Assembly (NCBI GenBank): GCA_964475115.1
Contig: CAYYVJ010000078.1
Location: forward strand, 1-9,311
Origin: CAYYVJ01 sp964475115
GTDB taxonomy: Bacteria; Bacillota; Clostridia; Lachnospirales; Lachnospiraceae
Direction of reading: 5' to 3'
Length of the DNA: 9,311 nucleotides
The translations under genes were made by a program, and so were the position numbers. Every line of letters begins with the position of its first letter. Position 1 is the first letter of the stretch. Below the pieces are notes generated by a model. That model searched no databases. It had not been told where the DNA came from and was given only the letters and a program-made list of their open reading frames with translations. Below are positions 1 to 8,139 of this stretch, one piece after another.

Positions 1-16
1 AAAAATCAATCAGGAA

Positions 17-1696
17 TTATTTTGTTCTTTTTGCCAATTCTTTCATTTCTTTTGCACTTTCTATAACCATCTGAGTAATTTCTGCACCACCTAATATCCT
101 AGCAAGCTCTTGTATCATTTCTTTTTCAGTTAATTCTTTTATATCTGTTATGGTACGATTTTCTTTTACACTTTTTTCAATTAAAAAGTGATTATCTGCC
201 ATCGCAGCTATTTGTGCTAGATGTGTAATACAAATAACTTGTCTATGTTTTGAAATTTCTTTTAATTTTTCAGAGACTGACTGAGCAGTTCTTCCGCTAA
301 TACCTGTATCGATTTCGTCAAAAATCAATGTATCAACTTGGTCTTTTGTTGCTAGAACTGCCTTTATTGCAAGCATAATTCTAGATAACTCACCACCAGA
401 AGCAACTTTTCCCAAAGGTTTTAACCCTTCTCCAACATTAGTAGAAATCAAAAATTCAATTTCATCATAGCCATTCTTAGTAAATGAAGTCATTGTATTA
501 AATTGAATTTCAAATTTAGTATCTAAAAAATTCAATTCTCCTAATGTTTCCTGAATTTTAGAATTCAAAGCTTTAGCAGCATCTTTCCGAATAGATGATA
601 TTTTTTTACAAATTTCCAATACTTTTTCTTTGGCTAGCTGAAGTTCTTTGGCTGCATTTGCTTTATCCGTTTGATAATGTTCTAGTACATTCAGCTTCTT
701 TATTTGCTCTTGTTGGTAACTATGAATTTTTTCAATAGTAGAACCGTATTTTACTTGAAAGCTATGAATCAAATCTAAGCGATTTTCAATCTCAGAAAAA
801 ATCTTTTCATCAAATTCCAACGAATCTATATAGGTCGAAACTTCTCGACTTATGTCATTACATAAGCTATCTAAGTTTTCCAACTGTTCTTTCATCGAAG
901 TCAAAGAATCATCATATTGAACAACAGAATTCAAACTTTTGACAGCCCGGCCAATTTTTCCACTAGCAGCTTCATAACTATCATATCCTATTTCTTCATA
1001 AACATGTGTGAGTGCTTCAATAATCTTTTTGCTATTATCATATTTTCGAAATTGATTTTCTAGTTCAACATCTTCATTCACTTTTAATGCTGCACTTTCA
1101 ATTTCATTAATCTCAAATTGAAGAAAAGCAATTTCTCTTAACTGACTTGTTTCATCTAAATTAAAACTCTCAAAAGTATCTTTGGCATTTACATAATTTT
1201 TATATGCAATATCCATTTTTTCCTTAATTTTTGAAAGTTCACTTGATGCAAATTCATCTAAAATTTCAAGATGTTTTCCTTTGTTTAAAAGAGATTGATG
1301 CTCATGCTGTCCGTGAATATCTAATAATAGGCTTGTAAGCTCTCTTAACTCTGTAACAGTAACTGTTTCGCCATTTATTTTACTTATACTACGTCCAGGA
1401 GTTATTTTTCTTGAAACAATCAGTAAACCATCTTCTTCTATCTGAAATCCCAACTCTTTAATTCGTGCAATCTTCTTAGAATCACTAATTTGAAAAACCA
1501 ATTCCACCAAAGCAAACTCTGCATTGTCCCGAATCATATCCTTTGTGATTTTTCCACCTAAAGCAAGATTCACTGATCCGAGCAAAATAGATTTTCCTGC
1601 ACCGGTTTCACCGCTTAAAATATTTAGACCCTTTTTAAATTCAACCTCAATTTCATGAATTAAAGCTAAATTTTTCACATGTAAATTTAATAGCAT
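17..1696 (-). CDS. recN: DNA repair protein RecN (SMC-like ATPase)
   Basis: RecN is a cytoplasmic SMC-like ATPase that acts early in recombinational repair of double-strand breaks. The 559-residue protein is full length for the family (about 550-570). The N-terminal half-ATPase carries Walker A GETGAGKS at residues 29-36 and the RecN-typical motif DIHGQHEHQSLL at 126-137. A long Glu/Lys-rich region of about residues 150-390 fits the short coiled-coil arms. The C-terminal half-ATPase has signature SGGE at 433-436, Walker B IFDEID with D460 and E461, and the switch histidine H492 in ITHLAQ. The ATG at 1694-1696 is preceded by AGGGGTG, and that Shine-Dalgarno site overlaps the argR stop TAG, so translation is probably coupled to argR. 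It is the last gene seen; the 16 bases after its TAA show no terminator. The argR-recN pairing is widespread in Firmicutes. No lesion is visible. Confidence 0.97.
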   Translation of the reverse strand: MLLNLHVKNLALIHEIEVEFKKGLNILSGETGAGKSILLGSVNLALGGKITKDMIRDNAEFALVELVFQISDSKKIARIKELGFQIEEDGLLIVSRKITPGRSISKINGETVTVTELRELTSLLLDIHGQHEHQSLLNKGKHLEILDEFASSELSKIKEKMDIAYKNYVNAKDTFESFNLDETSQLREIAFLQFEINEIESAALKVNEDVELENQFRKYDNSKKIIEALTHVYEEIGYDSYEAASGKIGRAVKSLNSVVQYDDSLTSMKEQLENLDSLCNDISREVSTYIDSLEFDEKIFSEIENRLDLIHSFQVKYGSTIEKIHSYQQEQIKKLNVLEHYQTDKANAAKELQLAKEKVLEICKKISSIRKDAAKALNSKIQETLGELNFLDTKFEIQFNTMTSFTKNGYDEIEFLISTNVGEGLKPLGKVASGGELSRIMLAIKAVLATKDQVDTLIFDEIDTGISGRTAQSVSEKLKEISKHRQVICITHLAQIAAMADNHFLIEKSVKENRTITDIKELTEKEMIQELARILGGAEITQMVIESAKEMKELAKRTK

Positions 1697-1706
1697 TTAA
1701 ACACCC

Positions 1707-2162
1707 CTATTGATTAGATACCATTTTTTTAATTTTGTCGATTACAGATAACGCTTCATCTTTTGAACGAATAGCACAAAATATAGTATCATCTCCTGCT
1801 ATACAACCTAGAATTTCCCCCCATTGCATTCCATCTATTGCAGCCGCTACAGCCATAGCCATACCTGACACTGTTTTTACTATAACTAGATTTTCAGCTC
1901 TATCTATGGATAAAAATCCATCTCTTAATACCCTTATATACTTCTCACTAACCCAACCTTCATTACTTTGGATTACAATATATTTCTGCTTCCCACTATC
2001 CACAGCCATTTTAGTCAATTTTAATTCCCTAATATCCCTTGATACTGTGGCTTGCGTAACATTAAAACCTTCTGCATTTAATTTTTCTGCTAATTCTTCC
2101 TGAGTTACAATATCATATTTGTTAATTAACTCAATAATTTTACTGTGCCTAGCAATCTTCAC
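1707..2162 (-). CDS. argR: arginine repressor ArgR/AhrC
   Basis: This is a hexameric arginine-responsive transcription factor of the ArgR/AhrC family, which controls arginine biosynthesis and catabolism. The 151 residues match the usual length. The N-terminal winged helix (about residues 1-70) includes TQEELAEKLNAEGF and the recognition helix TQATVSRDIREL with S41-R42. The C-terminal oligomerisation and arginine-binding domain (about 80-151) contains CIAGDDTIF, with the conserved Asp pair at 124-125. The start is a GTG at 2160-2162, supported by AAGGAG six to seven bases upstream. The gene lies 17 bases after nadK and 10 bases before recN. I saw no convincing ARG-box operator in the window, so self-regulation here is not supported. 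Which genes it controls in this organism cannot be told from the window. Confidence 0.96.
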   Translation of the reverse strand: MKIARHSKIIELINKYDIVTQEELAEKLNAEGFNVTQATVSRDIRELKLTKMAVDSGKQKYIVIQSNEGWVSEKYIRVLRDGFLSIDRAENLVIVKTVSGMAMAVAAAIDGMQWGEILGCIAGDDTIFCAIRSKDEALSVIDKIKKMVSNQ

Positions 2163-2179
2163 ATTATTCTCCTTCGTTA

Positions 2180-3043
2180 TTAGCTTTCTTTCATCTTTAT
2201 TCTTAGAACTTCTAAAAAATTTATTCTATTTAATCTTAAAATTTTTGTATTTCTTACAGATCGCTTTATCTCAATGATATCCCCTGCTAATAAATGAAGG
2301 GTCTTGTCTCCATCATAAGAAACTAAACGTTCTTCCTCTCGTCCATTACGATCAGCACTTAATTCTACTACTATTTTATCTGTAGAAGGTAATACAATGC
2401 TTCTAGTATTTAAAGTATGTGGACAAATAGGAGTAATGACAATCAAGGATGCATCAGGTGAAACAATAGGTCCTCCAGCTGATAAGTTATAAGCAGTAGA
2501 ACCAGTTGGCGTGGAAATAATAATACCATCTGCTGAATATAAATTCAAAAACTCTCCATTTACATAGATCTTAAATTCAATCACACGAAGCATACCACTT
2601 CGATTTAGAACAATATCATTTAAGGCAATATCCTTACCGAAAACCTTTCCATCACGGTAAAGCGTACCCTCTATCATCATTCTTTCTTCTACATAGTATT
2701 CATCGGCCATCAATCTATCAAGAGAGGGAATAATGTTTTCTTTTTCTATTTCTGCCAAATAGCCAAGTTTTCCAAAGTTTACTCCTAATAATGGATAATC
2801 AAAACCCACCAGATCCCTTGCCGACCTTATTAGTGTACCGTCTCCTCCCACAACTAGGACACAATCTGTATCTTCAGGAATCGTGGTAGGATCAGTATAT
2901 CTAAAAGTATCATATTTTTCAAAATATTTTCCTTGACCTAAAACACATTGTTTCCCCTTAGAAATAAGATATTCTTGAATTTGCTTGGTCACTTTAAAAT
3001 CTGTATCTTTCATACTGTTTGTAACAACATAAAATTTATCCAT
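2180..3043 (-). CDS. nadK: NAD kinase
   Basis: NAD kinase phosphorylates NAD+ to NADP+ in the cytoplasm, using ATP or polyphosphate. The 287 residues match the bacterial family. The signature GGDGT sits at residues 66-70 with the likely catalytic D68. The NAD-contacting LND motif is at 141-143. The second family block, DGIIISTPTGSTAYNLSAGG, spans 172-191 and leads into the beta-sandwich C-terminal domain. The ATG at 3041-3043 is preceded by AAGAAGGT with six bases spacing, and an in-frame TAA shortly upstream excludes a longer start. It lies 28 bases after tlyA and 17 bases before argR. The NADPH it enables is used by the MEP pathway reductoisomerase that acts just after Dxs, but a functional link to dxs upstream is inference only. 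Confidence 0.96.
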   Translation of the reverse strand: MDKFYVVTNSMKDTDFKVTKQIQEYLISKGKQCVLGQGKYFEKYDTFRYTDPTTIPEDTDCVLVVGGDGTLIRSARDLVGFDYPLLGVNFGKLGYLAEIEKENIIPSLDRLMADEYYVEERMMIEGTLYRDGKVFGKDIALNDIVLNRSGMLRVIEFKIYVNGEFLNLYSADGIIISTPTGSTAYNLSAGGPIVSPDASLIVITPICPHTLNTRSIVLPSTDKIVVELSADRNGREEERLVSYDGDKTLHLLAGDIIEIKRSVRNTKILRLNRINFLEVLRIKMKES

Positions 3044-3071
3044 ATAAATACCTTCTTAGAATTTCTTCCAT

Positions 3072-3881
3072 TTATAAAGTTTCATGAGCTAAATCTACAG
3101 TTTCTCTAACAGGAAGCAATATCTCTTTCTCTTTTTCGTGATTTTCAATAGCACAATTATGTAGCTCAAGTAAATATTCAATATTTCCCTCTGGCCCTTT
3201 TATTGGAGAAAAATCAAGACCTAACACTTTAAAACCAATAACTTTTGCATATTCAATCACTTTTTCAATCACTTCACAATGCGTTGATTTCTCCCTAACA
3301 ACACCCTTTTTCCCAACCTTTTCTCTTCCCGCTTCAAATTGTGGTTTAATAAGGCATACCAATAAACCATCTTCTTTCATCAAGGCTTTCACTGGTTCAA
3401 GAACCTTTGTTAAAGAAATAAAGGAAACATCTATAGAAACAAAATCAAGTGCGTCAAAAATGTGTTCAGGTAAAATGTATCTAATATTGGTCTTTTCCAT
3501 ACAAATGACTCTCTCATCATTTCGTAATCTCCAATCCAATTGTCCATGACCCACATCTACTGAATAAACCTTCTTTGCTCCATTTTGTAGCATACAATCT
3601 GTAAAACCACCAGTCGAAGCGCCTACATCCATACATATTGTATCGGATAACTCCAAATCAAAACTTTCTACTGCTTTTTCCAGTTTCAATCCACCTCGAC
3701 TTACATATTTTAAGGTATTTCCCTTTATTTCAATCTCTGACAAAGAATCAAACATAGAGCCTGCTTTATCTTCGCGTTGACTATTTACAAAAACATTTCC
3801 AGACATTATAATTGCTTTCGCTTTTTCTCTTGATTCAACTAGATTTCTTTCTACTAATAAAAGGTCCAAACGTTCTTTCAT
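3072..3881 (-). CDS. tlyA: TlyA family 23S/16S rRNA 2'-O-methyltransferase (S4 domain)
   Basis: This is a SAM-dependent RNA methyltransferase of the TlyA (hemolysin A/YqxC) family. Characterised members 2'-O-methylate a cytidine in 23S rRNA, and some also one in 16S rRNA, which makes ribosomes sensitive to capreomycin. The 269 residues are normal length. An S4 RNA-binding domain covers about residues 3-62 (ERLDLLLVERNLVESREKAK). The FtsJ-like domain follows, with SAM-binding DVGASTGGF at 85-93. A K-D-K-E catalytic set can be placed at K66, D151, K179 and E235; the spacing equals the tetrad I recall for the mycobacterial enzyme, shifted by three residues. The ATG at 3879-3881 has GAGGAG four bases upstream. 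It starts 22 bases after the dxs stop. The name hemolysin, often attached to this family, should not be read as a toxin function. The exact rRNA targets are not deducible here. Confidence 0.94.
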   Translation of the reverse strand: MKERLDLLLVERNLVESREKAKAIIMSGNVFVNSQREDKAGSMFDSLSEIEIKGNTLKYVSRGGLKLEKAVESFDLELSDTICMDVGASTGGFTDCMLQNGAKKVYSVDVGHGQLDWRLRNDERVICMEKTNIRYILPEHIFDALDFVSIDVSFISLTKVLEPVKALMKEDGLLVCLIKPQFEAGREKVGKKGVVREKSTHCEVIEKVIEYAKVIGFKVLGLDFSPIKGPEGNIEYLLELHNCAIENHEKEKEILLPVRETVDLAHETL

Positions 3882-3903
3882 AAAACTCCTCTATCTGTTA
3901 TCT

Positions 3904-5763
3904 TTATTGTTCATTTTCTAAAATTCTATCAAAAATCGATTTTGCATCAATTTCAACTTCTTTTTTAAGGATGTCCACATTTCCATGCTCTACATAGATA
4001 TTTGGGATTCCACAGTTAATAACTTTTACCTTGTAACCACTGTCTACTACGTATTTTGTAACTTTCTCCCCATATCCTCCACTTAAAACATTCTCTTCCA
4101 TTGTAACTAAAGTTGTATGTTGCTTTACCAATTCATCAATTTCCTGTTGGTCATAAGGTTTCACGAAACGAACATTGACTAAAGTAACTCTTCTTCCAAT
4201 TTCTTTCAACTTCTCTCTTACTTCTACAGCCACCTCTACCATACTACCTACAGCCAAAATCGCAATATCTTTCTCTTTATATATTACTTCATTTTTCCCA
4301 TATTCGATTGGAGCCCTAAACTCTTTAAGTCCATCATAAGCTGCACCTCTAGGATAGCGAATAGCCAAAGGTCCATTAAATTCCATCGAAAACTTTAGTA
4401 CATCCTTTAATTCCTCTTTATTTTTCGGTGCAAATATGCTCATATTAGGTATACTTGACAAATAAGAAAGATCAAAAATTCCTTGATGAGTTTCTCCATC
4501 ACTACCTACTAATCCTGCACGATCAATTGCAAAAACAACCGGTAAATTCTGAATACAAACATCATGTATAATCTGGTCATATGCTCTTTGCAAAAAAGAT
4601 GAATAAACAGCAAATACAGGCTTGAGTCCTGCCATTGCAAGTCCAGCTGAAAACGTAACAGCATGAGCTTCTGCGATTCCAACATCAAAAAATCGTTTTG
4701 GATACTTTTTTTTAAATTTATTTAAACCAGTTCCATCAGCCATAGCCGCTGTTATCGCGACTAAGTTAGGATATTCTTCTCCTAACTTGACCATTGAACT
4801 TGAAAACACATCTGTGTAATCTGCTTTTGTTTTTTTTGAAAGTGGCGCTCCTGTCTCTATATAAAAAGGTGCTACTCCATGATATCTTGACGGATATTTT
4901 TCTGCAAATTTATAACCTCTACCTTTTTGAGTTAACACATGAATAATAACTGCCTTATTTAATTTCTGTGCTTCTCTTAGAACTTTGGTTAATTGTGGAA
5001 TATTATGCCCATCAATTGGACCCAAATAAGTAATTCCCATGTCTTCAAAGAACATTCCTGGGATAAATAGTTGTTTTATACCACTTTTTGCTCTACGTAT
5101 CTTATCTATAATGATTTCACCATATACTGGTATCTTTTCAAGGCCATCCATTACATTTGCCTTCAAATCATTATACACTTCTCCGGTACGAAGATTACTT
5201 AAATAATTTGACATTCCACCTACATTTTCAGAAATCGACATTTCATTATCATTTAAAATTATAATAAAATTCCTGTCTAACTGAGCCGCATTATTTAAGG
5301 CCTCATATGCCATTCCACCTGTTAGTGCGCCATCTCCTATTACTGAAACCACAGTACTATTGTTATCTAAAATCCCATTCGCTTCCACATAACCAAGGCC
5401 TGCTGAAATCGATGTGGAACTATGGCCAGTGTTAAATGCATCACATTGACTTTCTCTTTTTTTAGGAAATCCACTTATTCCACCGTATTTTCTAAGTTCA
5501 TCAAAACCATCTCTTCTTCCTGTTAATATTTTATGAGTATAGGATTGATGACCTACATCCCATATTATCTTATCCTCAGGAAGATTGCAAACTAAATGAA
5601 GTGCCATAGTCAACTCTACAACACCTAAATTAGAAGCTAAATGCCCACCAGAACTACTCACTTTTTTAATCAAAAATTCGCGTATTTCTGTTGCCAAAAG
5701 CTCATATTCAAAAGTCTTTAATTTTTTTATATCATTTGGATGATTAAGTTTATCCAGTATCAA
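3904..5763 (-). CDS. dxs: 1-deoxy-D-xylulose-5-phosphate synthase
   Basis: Dxs condenses pyruvate and glyceraldehyde 3-phosphate to 1-deoxy-D-xylulose 5-phosphate, the entry step of the MEP isoprenoid pathway, using thiamine diphosphate. With the TTG start at 5761-5763 the protein has 619 residues, typical of the family. Visible motifs, numbered from that start: SSGGHLASNLGVVEL with H41, VGHQSYTHK with H72, thiamine-diphosphate motif GDGALTGG from 143 to NDNEMSIS near 171-178, GIAEAHA with the likely catalytic glutamate E364, and AIDRAGLVGSDGETHQG near 411-427. A C-terminal transketolase domain follows. The frame is open to a GTG at 5797-5799 (631 residues), but that GTG has no clear Shine-Dalgarno site, while the TTG has AGAGGA seven bases upstream and gives an N-terminus (ILDKLNHPNDIKKL) that begins where clostridial homologues do. 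The ispA stop is embedded next to that site. Confidence 0.95.
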   Translation of the reverse strand: MILDKLNHPNDIKKLKTFEYELLATEIREFLIKKVSSSGGHLASNLGVVELTMALHLVCNLPEDKIIWDVGHQSYTHKILTGRRDGFDELRKYGGISGFPKKRESQCDAFNTGHSSTSISAGLGYVEANGILDNNSTVVSVIGDGALTGGMAYEALNNAAQLDRNFIIILNDNEMSISENVGGMSNYLSNLRTGEVYNDLKANVMDGLEKIPVYGEIIIDKIRRAKSGIKQLFIPGMFFEDMGITYLGPIDGHNIPQLTKVLREAQKLNKAVIIHVLTQKGRGYKFAEKYPSRYHGVAPFYIETGAPLSKKTKADYTDVFSSSMVKLGEEYPNLVAITAAMADGTGLNKFKKKYPKRFFDVGIAEAHAVTFSAGLAMAGLKPVFAVYSSFLQRAYDQIIHDVCIQNLPVVFAIDRAGLVGSDGETHQGIFDLSYLSSIPNMSIFAPKNKEELKDVLKFSMEFNGPLAIRYPRGAAYDGLKEFRAPIEYGKNEVIYKEKDIAILAVGSMVEVAVEVREKLKEIGRRVTLVNVRFVKPYDQQEIDELVKQHTTLVTMEENVLSGGYGEKVTKYVVDSGYKVKVINCGIPNIYVEHGNVDILKKEVEIDAKSIFDRILENEQ

Positions 5764-5770
5764 TGTTAAT

Positions 5771-5776
5771 TCCTCT
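5771..5776 (-). promoter_or_regulatory. Shine-Dalgarno site that decides the dxs start
   Basis: The minus-strand hexamer AGAGGA lies seven bases upstream of TTG at 5763-5761 and shares bases with the ispA stop codon TAG (5777-5775). It supports TTG rather than the GTG at 5799 as the dxs start, and a stop-and-restart handover of ribosomes from ispA to dxs. Confidence 0.65.
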
Positions 5777-6725
5777 ATTTTTCTCTTTTCATAAGCCACA
5801 ATATTAAATTCTTTAAAAAGAATTCATCCTTTAATAAAGAATCGTCTATCGTAACGTTAATGTCTTCTTTTAATTCTTCTAGTTTCCTTACTGCATCAGC
5901 AGAGATTTGTTCAACTTGTTTCTTCGCCTCTTCAATGCCAAGTAAAGTCACATAGGTTACCTTATCATTTTTTTCATCGCTCAAAACTGATTTTCCAAGT
6001 ATTTGTGCTGTACTCGTTACATCTAATATATCATCTTGTATCTGAAAAGCCAATCCTACATCTCTAGCAATTTTCTCTATGGTTTTGCATTGCGTTTCAT
6101 TTACACCAGCTAAAACTGCACCAATCATCATAGCACTTTCAATTAATGCACTGGTTTTTAGTTCATATATAAAATCTAATTTATCTTTTTCCAAACGCTC
6201 ATTATTTCTTGTAGACTCTACATCTACTGTCTGTCCACCTATCATACCAAATATTCCCGCTTTTCCAGTAAATATTCTAAGAGCTTTATAGATGTTCAAA
6301 ATATGGTTATCTTTATTATTATCATCTTCAATCACATCAGCAGATTTAAGAGCTGTTTCAAACGCATAATTTAAAAGTCCATCTCCTGCCAAAATACCTA
6401 TATCCTCTCCATACTGTATATGGGTAGTTTTTCTTCCTCTACGATACTCATCATTATCCATTGCAGGCAAATCATCATGAACCAAAGAATAGGTATGTAT
6501 CATCTCAATAGCAGCCATAAATGGCTCAATTATCGCTCCCCTTCCACCAAACATAGAAAAGGTCTCTTGCATTAGTAAAGGACGAATCCTTTTCCCACCT
6601 GCAAATATGCTATAATTCATAGCTTCAATTACTGTTTTTTGAAAGCCTTCTTCTTTTGGTGAATAAGAACTTATTATTCTATTAATTTCCTCTGTTTTTA
6701 TATTCAATTCATTCTTAAAGTTCAT
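5775..6725 (-). CDS. ispA: farnesyl diphosphate synthase (geranyltranstransferase)
   Basis: This short-chain trans-prenyl diphosphate synthase condenses dimethylallyl and isopentenyl diphosphate to geranyl and then farnesyl diphosphate, the precursor of undecaprenyl phosphate and quinone side chains. From the ATG at 6723-6725 the protein has 316 residues, slightly above the common 290-300. Motifs in that numbering: GGKRIRP from 43, the first aspartate-rich motif DDLPAMDND at 84-92 with the two-residue insertion (DDxxxxD) of bacterial type II enzymes, RRGR from 95, and second motif QDDILD at 230-235, followed by LGKSVLSDEKNDK. The extra length is an acidic stretch, EDDNNKDNH, near 133-141. A GTG nine bases upstream in frame is possible, but the ATG gives the family-typical start MNFKNEL. 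The start overlaps the last 11 bases of xseB, and the stop abuts the dxs Shine-Dalgarno site. Lengths of the natural product cannot be measured from sequence. Confidence 0.94.
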   Translation of the reverse strand: MNFKNELNIKTEEINRIISSYSPKEEGFQKTVIEAMNYSIFAGGKRIRPLLMQETFSMFGGRGAIIEPFMAAIEMIHTYSLVHDDLPAMDNDEYRRGRKTTHIQYGEDIGILAGDGLLNYAFETALKSADVIEDDNNKDNHILNIYKALRIFTGKAGIFGMIGGQTVDVESTRNNERLEKDKLDFIYELKTSALIESAMMIGAVLAGVNETQCKTIEKIARDVGLAFQIQDDILDVTSTAQILGKSVLSDEKNDKVTYVTLLGIEEAKKQVEQISADAVRKLEELKEDINVTIDDSLLKDEFFLKNLILWLMKREK

Positions 6726-6924
6726 CAATATCACCAGCTTCGTTTACAATACTAATTTTCTTTTCTACTTTTTCAATCTTATCATTACAATATTGAACCA
6801 ACTTCAATCCTGCTTGATAAAGTTCAAACGATTTTTCAAGGCTAACATCTTCTTTATCAAGAGCAGTAATTATTTGATTTAATTCATCAAAAGCATTTTC
6901 TATGGTTTTTTCGTCTTTAGCCAT
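6715..6924 (-). CDS. xseB: exodeoxyribonuclease VII small subunit
   Basis: XseB is the small subunit of exonuclease VII. Several copies wrap around the XseA large subunit to form an enzyme that degrades single-stranded DNA from both ends. The 69-residue, all-helical protein matches the family: FDELNQIITALDKEDVSLEKS at about 12-32 is the conserved first helix and turn, then FELYQAGLKLVQYCNDKI and a Glu/Lys-rich second helix. The ATG at 6922-6924 has AAGGAG six bases upstream, and that site lies in the final Lys-Glu codons of xseA, only three bases separating the two frames. Its last codons overlap the ispA start. Such tight coupling fits co-production of the two subunits. Confidence 0.95.
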   Translation of the reverse strand: MAKDEKTIENAFDELNQIITALDKEDVSLEKSFELYQAGLKLVQYCNDKIEKVEKKISIVNEAGDIDEL

Positions 6925-6927
6925 ATT

Positions 6928-8127
6928 CTACTCCTTTTTTATTTCATTAATAAGTGCCGAAATCTCTCCATCTATCAATTGTATCCTTAAGGTTTCTCCC
7001 AAAGACACCTGGTCGATCTTTTTAACAGGAAGTCCACTTTGATTCTGAACATAGGCATATCCTTTTCCTAGTTTGTTTAATGGAGAAAGACCACCTAATC
7101 TCTCTATATCTATAGCTAATTGGTGCTTGCATTCTTTTATCTTATCTTTTATTGCATATATAAGCTTGTCCTCTAATTCTATCAAATATTGTTTCTTTTG
7201 CAACAATTGATGAGATGGACTTAATAACTTTAAGCGAAGTTTATCTTGTTCTAGTTTATTTTGATAAAAGACTACACGATGTCGTAAAAGCTGTTTCAAT
7301 TTATGTTTCAAATCTAAAAGTCTTTCTACCATCTGTGCATAATCTTCCACTGCTAATTCCGCTGCAGCAGATGGAGTAGGTGCTCTAAGATCAGCAACAT
7401 AATCCGCGATTGTCACATCCGTTTCGTGCCCTACTGCTGAAATAATGGGTGTATTGCAATTAAAAATAGCTCTAGCTACTATTTCTTCATTAAATGCCCA
7501 CAAATCCTCTATGGATCCTCCACCACGTCCTACAATGATAATATCAAGATCTTTGGCATCCAATATCTCAATCCCTCGAACGATTGACTCTTTGGCTCCT
7601 TCACCTTGGACCTGGGCTGGATAGAGATAAAGCTGGATATATGGATTTCTTCTTTGTGCTATCTTTATAATATCTTGTACTGCTGCCCCAGTTTTTGCAG
7701 TTATTATCCCTATCTTTTCTGCATATCTAGGAATTGGCTTTTTATAATCAGAAGAAAACATACCCATTTCTTCCAAACGTCTTTTCATCTCTTCAAACTG
7801 TTGATATAAAAGGCCTGCTCCATCTAGAATAATTGATTTTGCATACAGCTGATATTTCCCATCTCTTTCATAAATAGTAATACTTCCTTCTACAATTACA
7901 TTTTGTCCTTCTTGCATTTGGAAGTTCATTGTCTTTTTATTTCCTGCGAATAAAATTCCAGCTATAGTACCAGACTGATCTTTTAGAGTAAAATAAACAT
8001 GCCCTGATGAATGATATTTACAGTTAGATACTTCACCTTTTATAAAAATATGATTTAGCATGAAATCCTGTGTAAACATATTCTTGATATATGAATTTAC
8101 TTGAGATACAGAATATACATTTGCCAT
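6928..8127 (-). CDS. xseA: exodeoxyribonuclease VII large subunit
   Basis: XseA is the catalytic subunit of exonuclease VII, a cytoplasmic single-strand-specific DNase involved in mismatch and damage repair. The 399 residues fit the shorter Firmicutes form (the E. coli protein is about 456). The N-terminal OB-fold (about 1-100) opens with VYSVSQVNSYIKNMF and includes IFIKGEVSNCKYHSSGHVYF. The catalytic domain has IITAKTGAAVQD at 141-152, GRGGGSIEDLWAFNEE at 200-215, GHETD at 233-237 and DLRAPTPSAAAEL at 246-258. Residues about 262-345 are Lys/Leu-rich and fit the coiled coil to which XseB binds. The short C-terminal segment contains LGKGYAYV. The ATG at 8125-8127 has AAGGAG seven bases upstream, and that site overlaps the nusB stop TAA. 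xseB follows three bases after the stop. Confidence 0.97.
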   Translation of the reverse strand: MANVYSVSQVNSYIKNMFTQDFMLNHIFIKGEVSNCKYHSSGHVYFTLKDQSGTIAGILFAGNKKTMNFQMQEGQNVIVEGSITIYERDGKYQLYAKSIILDGAGLLYQQFEEMKRRLEEMGMFSSDYKKPIPRYAEKIGIITAKTGAAVQDIIKIAQRRNPYIQLYLYPAQVQGEGAKESIVRGIEILDAKDLDIIIVGRGGGSIEDLWAFNEEIVARAIFNCNTPIISAVGHETDVTIADYVADLRAPTPSAAAELAVEDYAQMVERLLDLKHKLKQLLRHRVVFYQNKLEQDKLRLKLLSPSHQLLQKKQYLIELEDKLIYAIKDKIKECKHQLAIDIERLGGLSPLNKLGKGYAYVQNQSGLPVKKIDQVSLGETLRIQLIDGEISALINEIKKE

Positions 8128-8139
8128 CTTTTATCTCCT

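Noticed and set aside
1735..2103. Plus-strand open frame opposite argR
   Set aside because: It has no recognisable protein pattern and lies entirely within the clearly coding argR frame on the other strand.
3044..3071. Eleven-codon ATG frame between tlyA and nadK
   Set aside because: It is very short, starts at the tlyA stop without a ribosome site, and overlaps the nadK start; nothing shows that it is translated.
4445..4475. TTGACA on the plus strand inside dxs
   Set aside because: It lies within conserved coding sequence with no downstream plus-strand gene, so it is a chance match.
6079..6291. Plus-strand open frame opposite ispA
   Set aside because: It is antisense to well-conserved prenyl synthase sequence and has no independent support.
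7606..7809. Plus-strand open frame opposite xseA
   Set aside because: Tyr/Cys/Phe-rich antisense translation of a conserved gene; no ribosome site.
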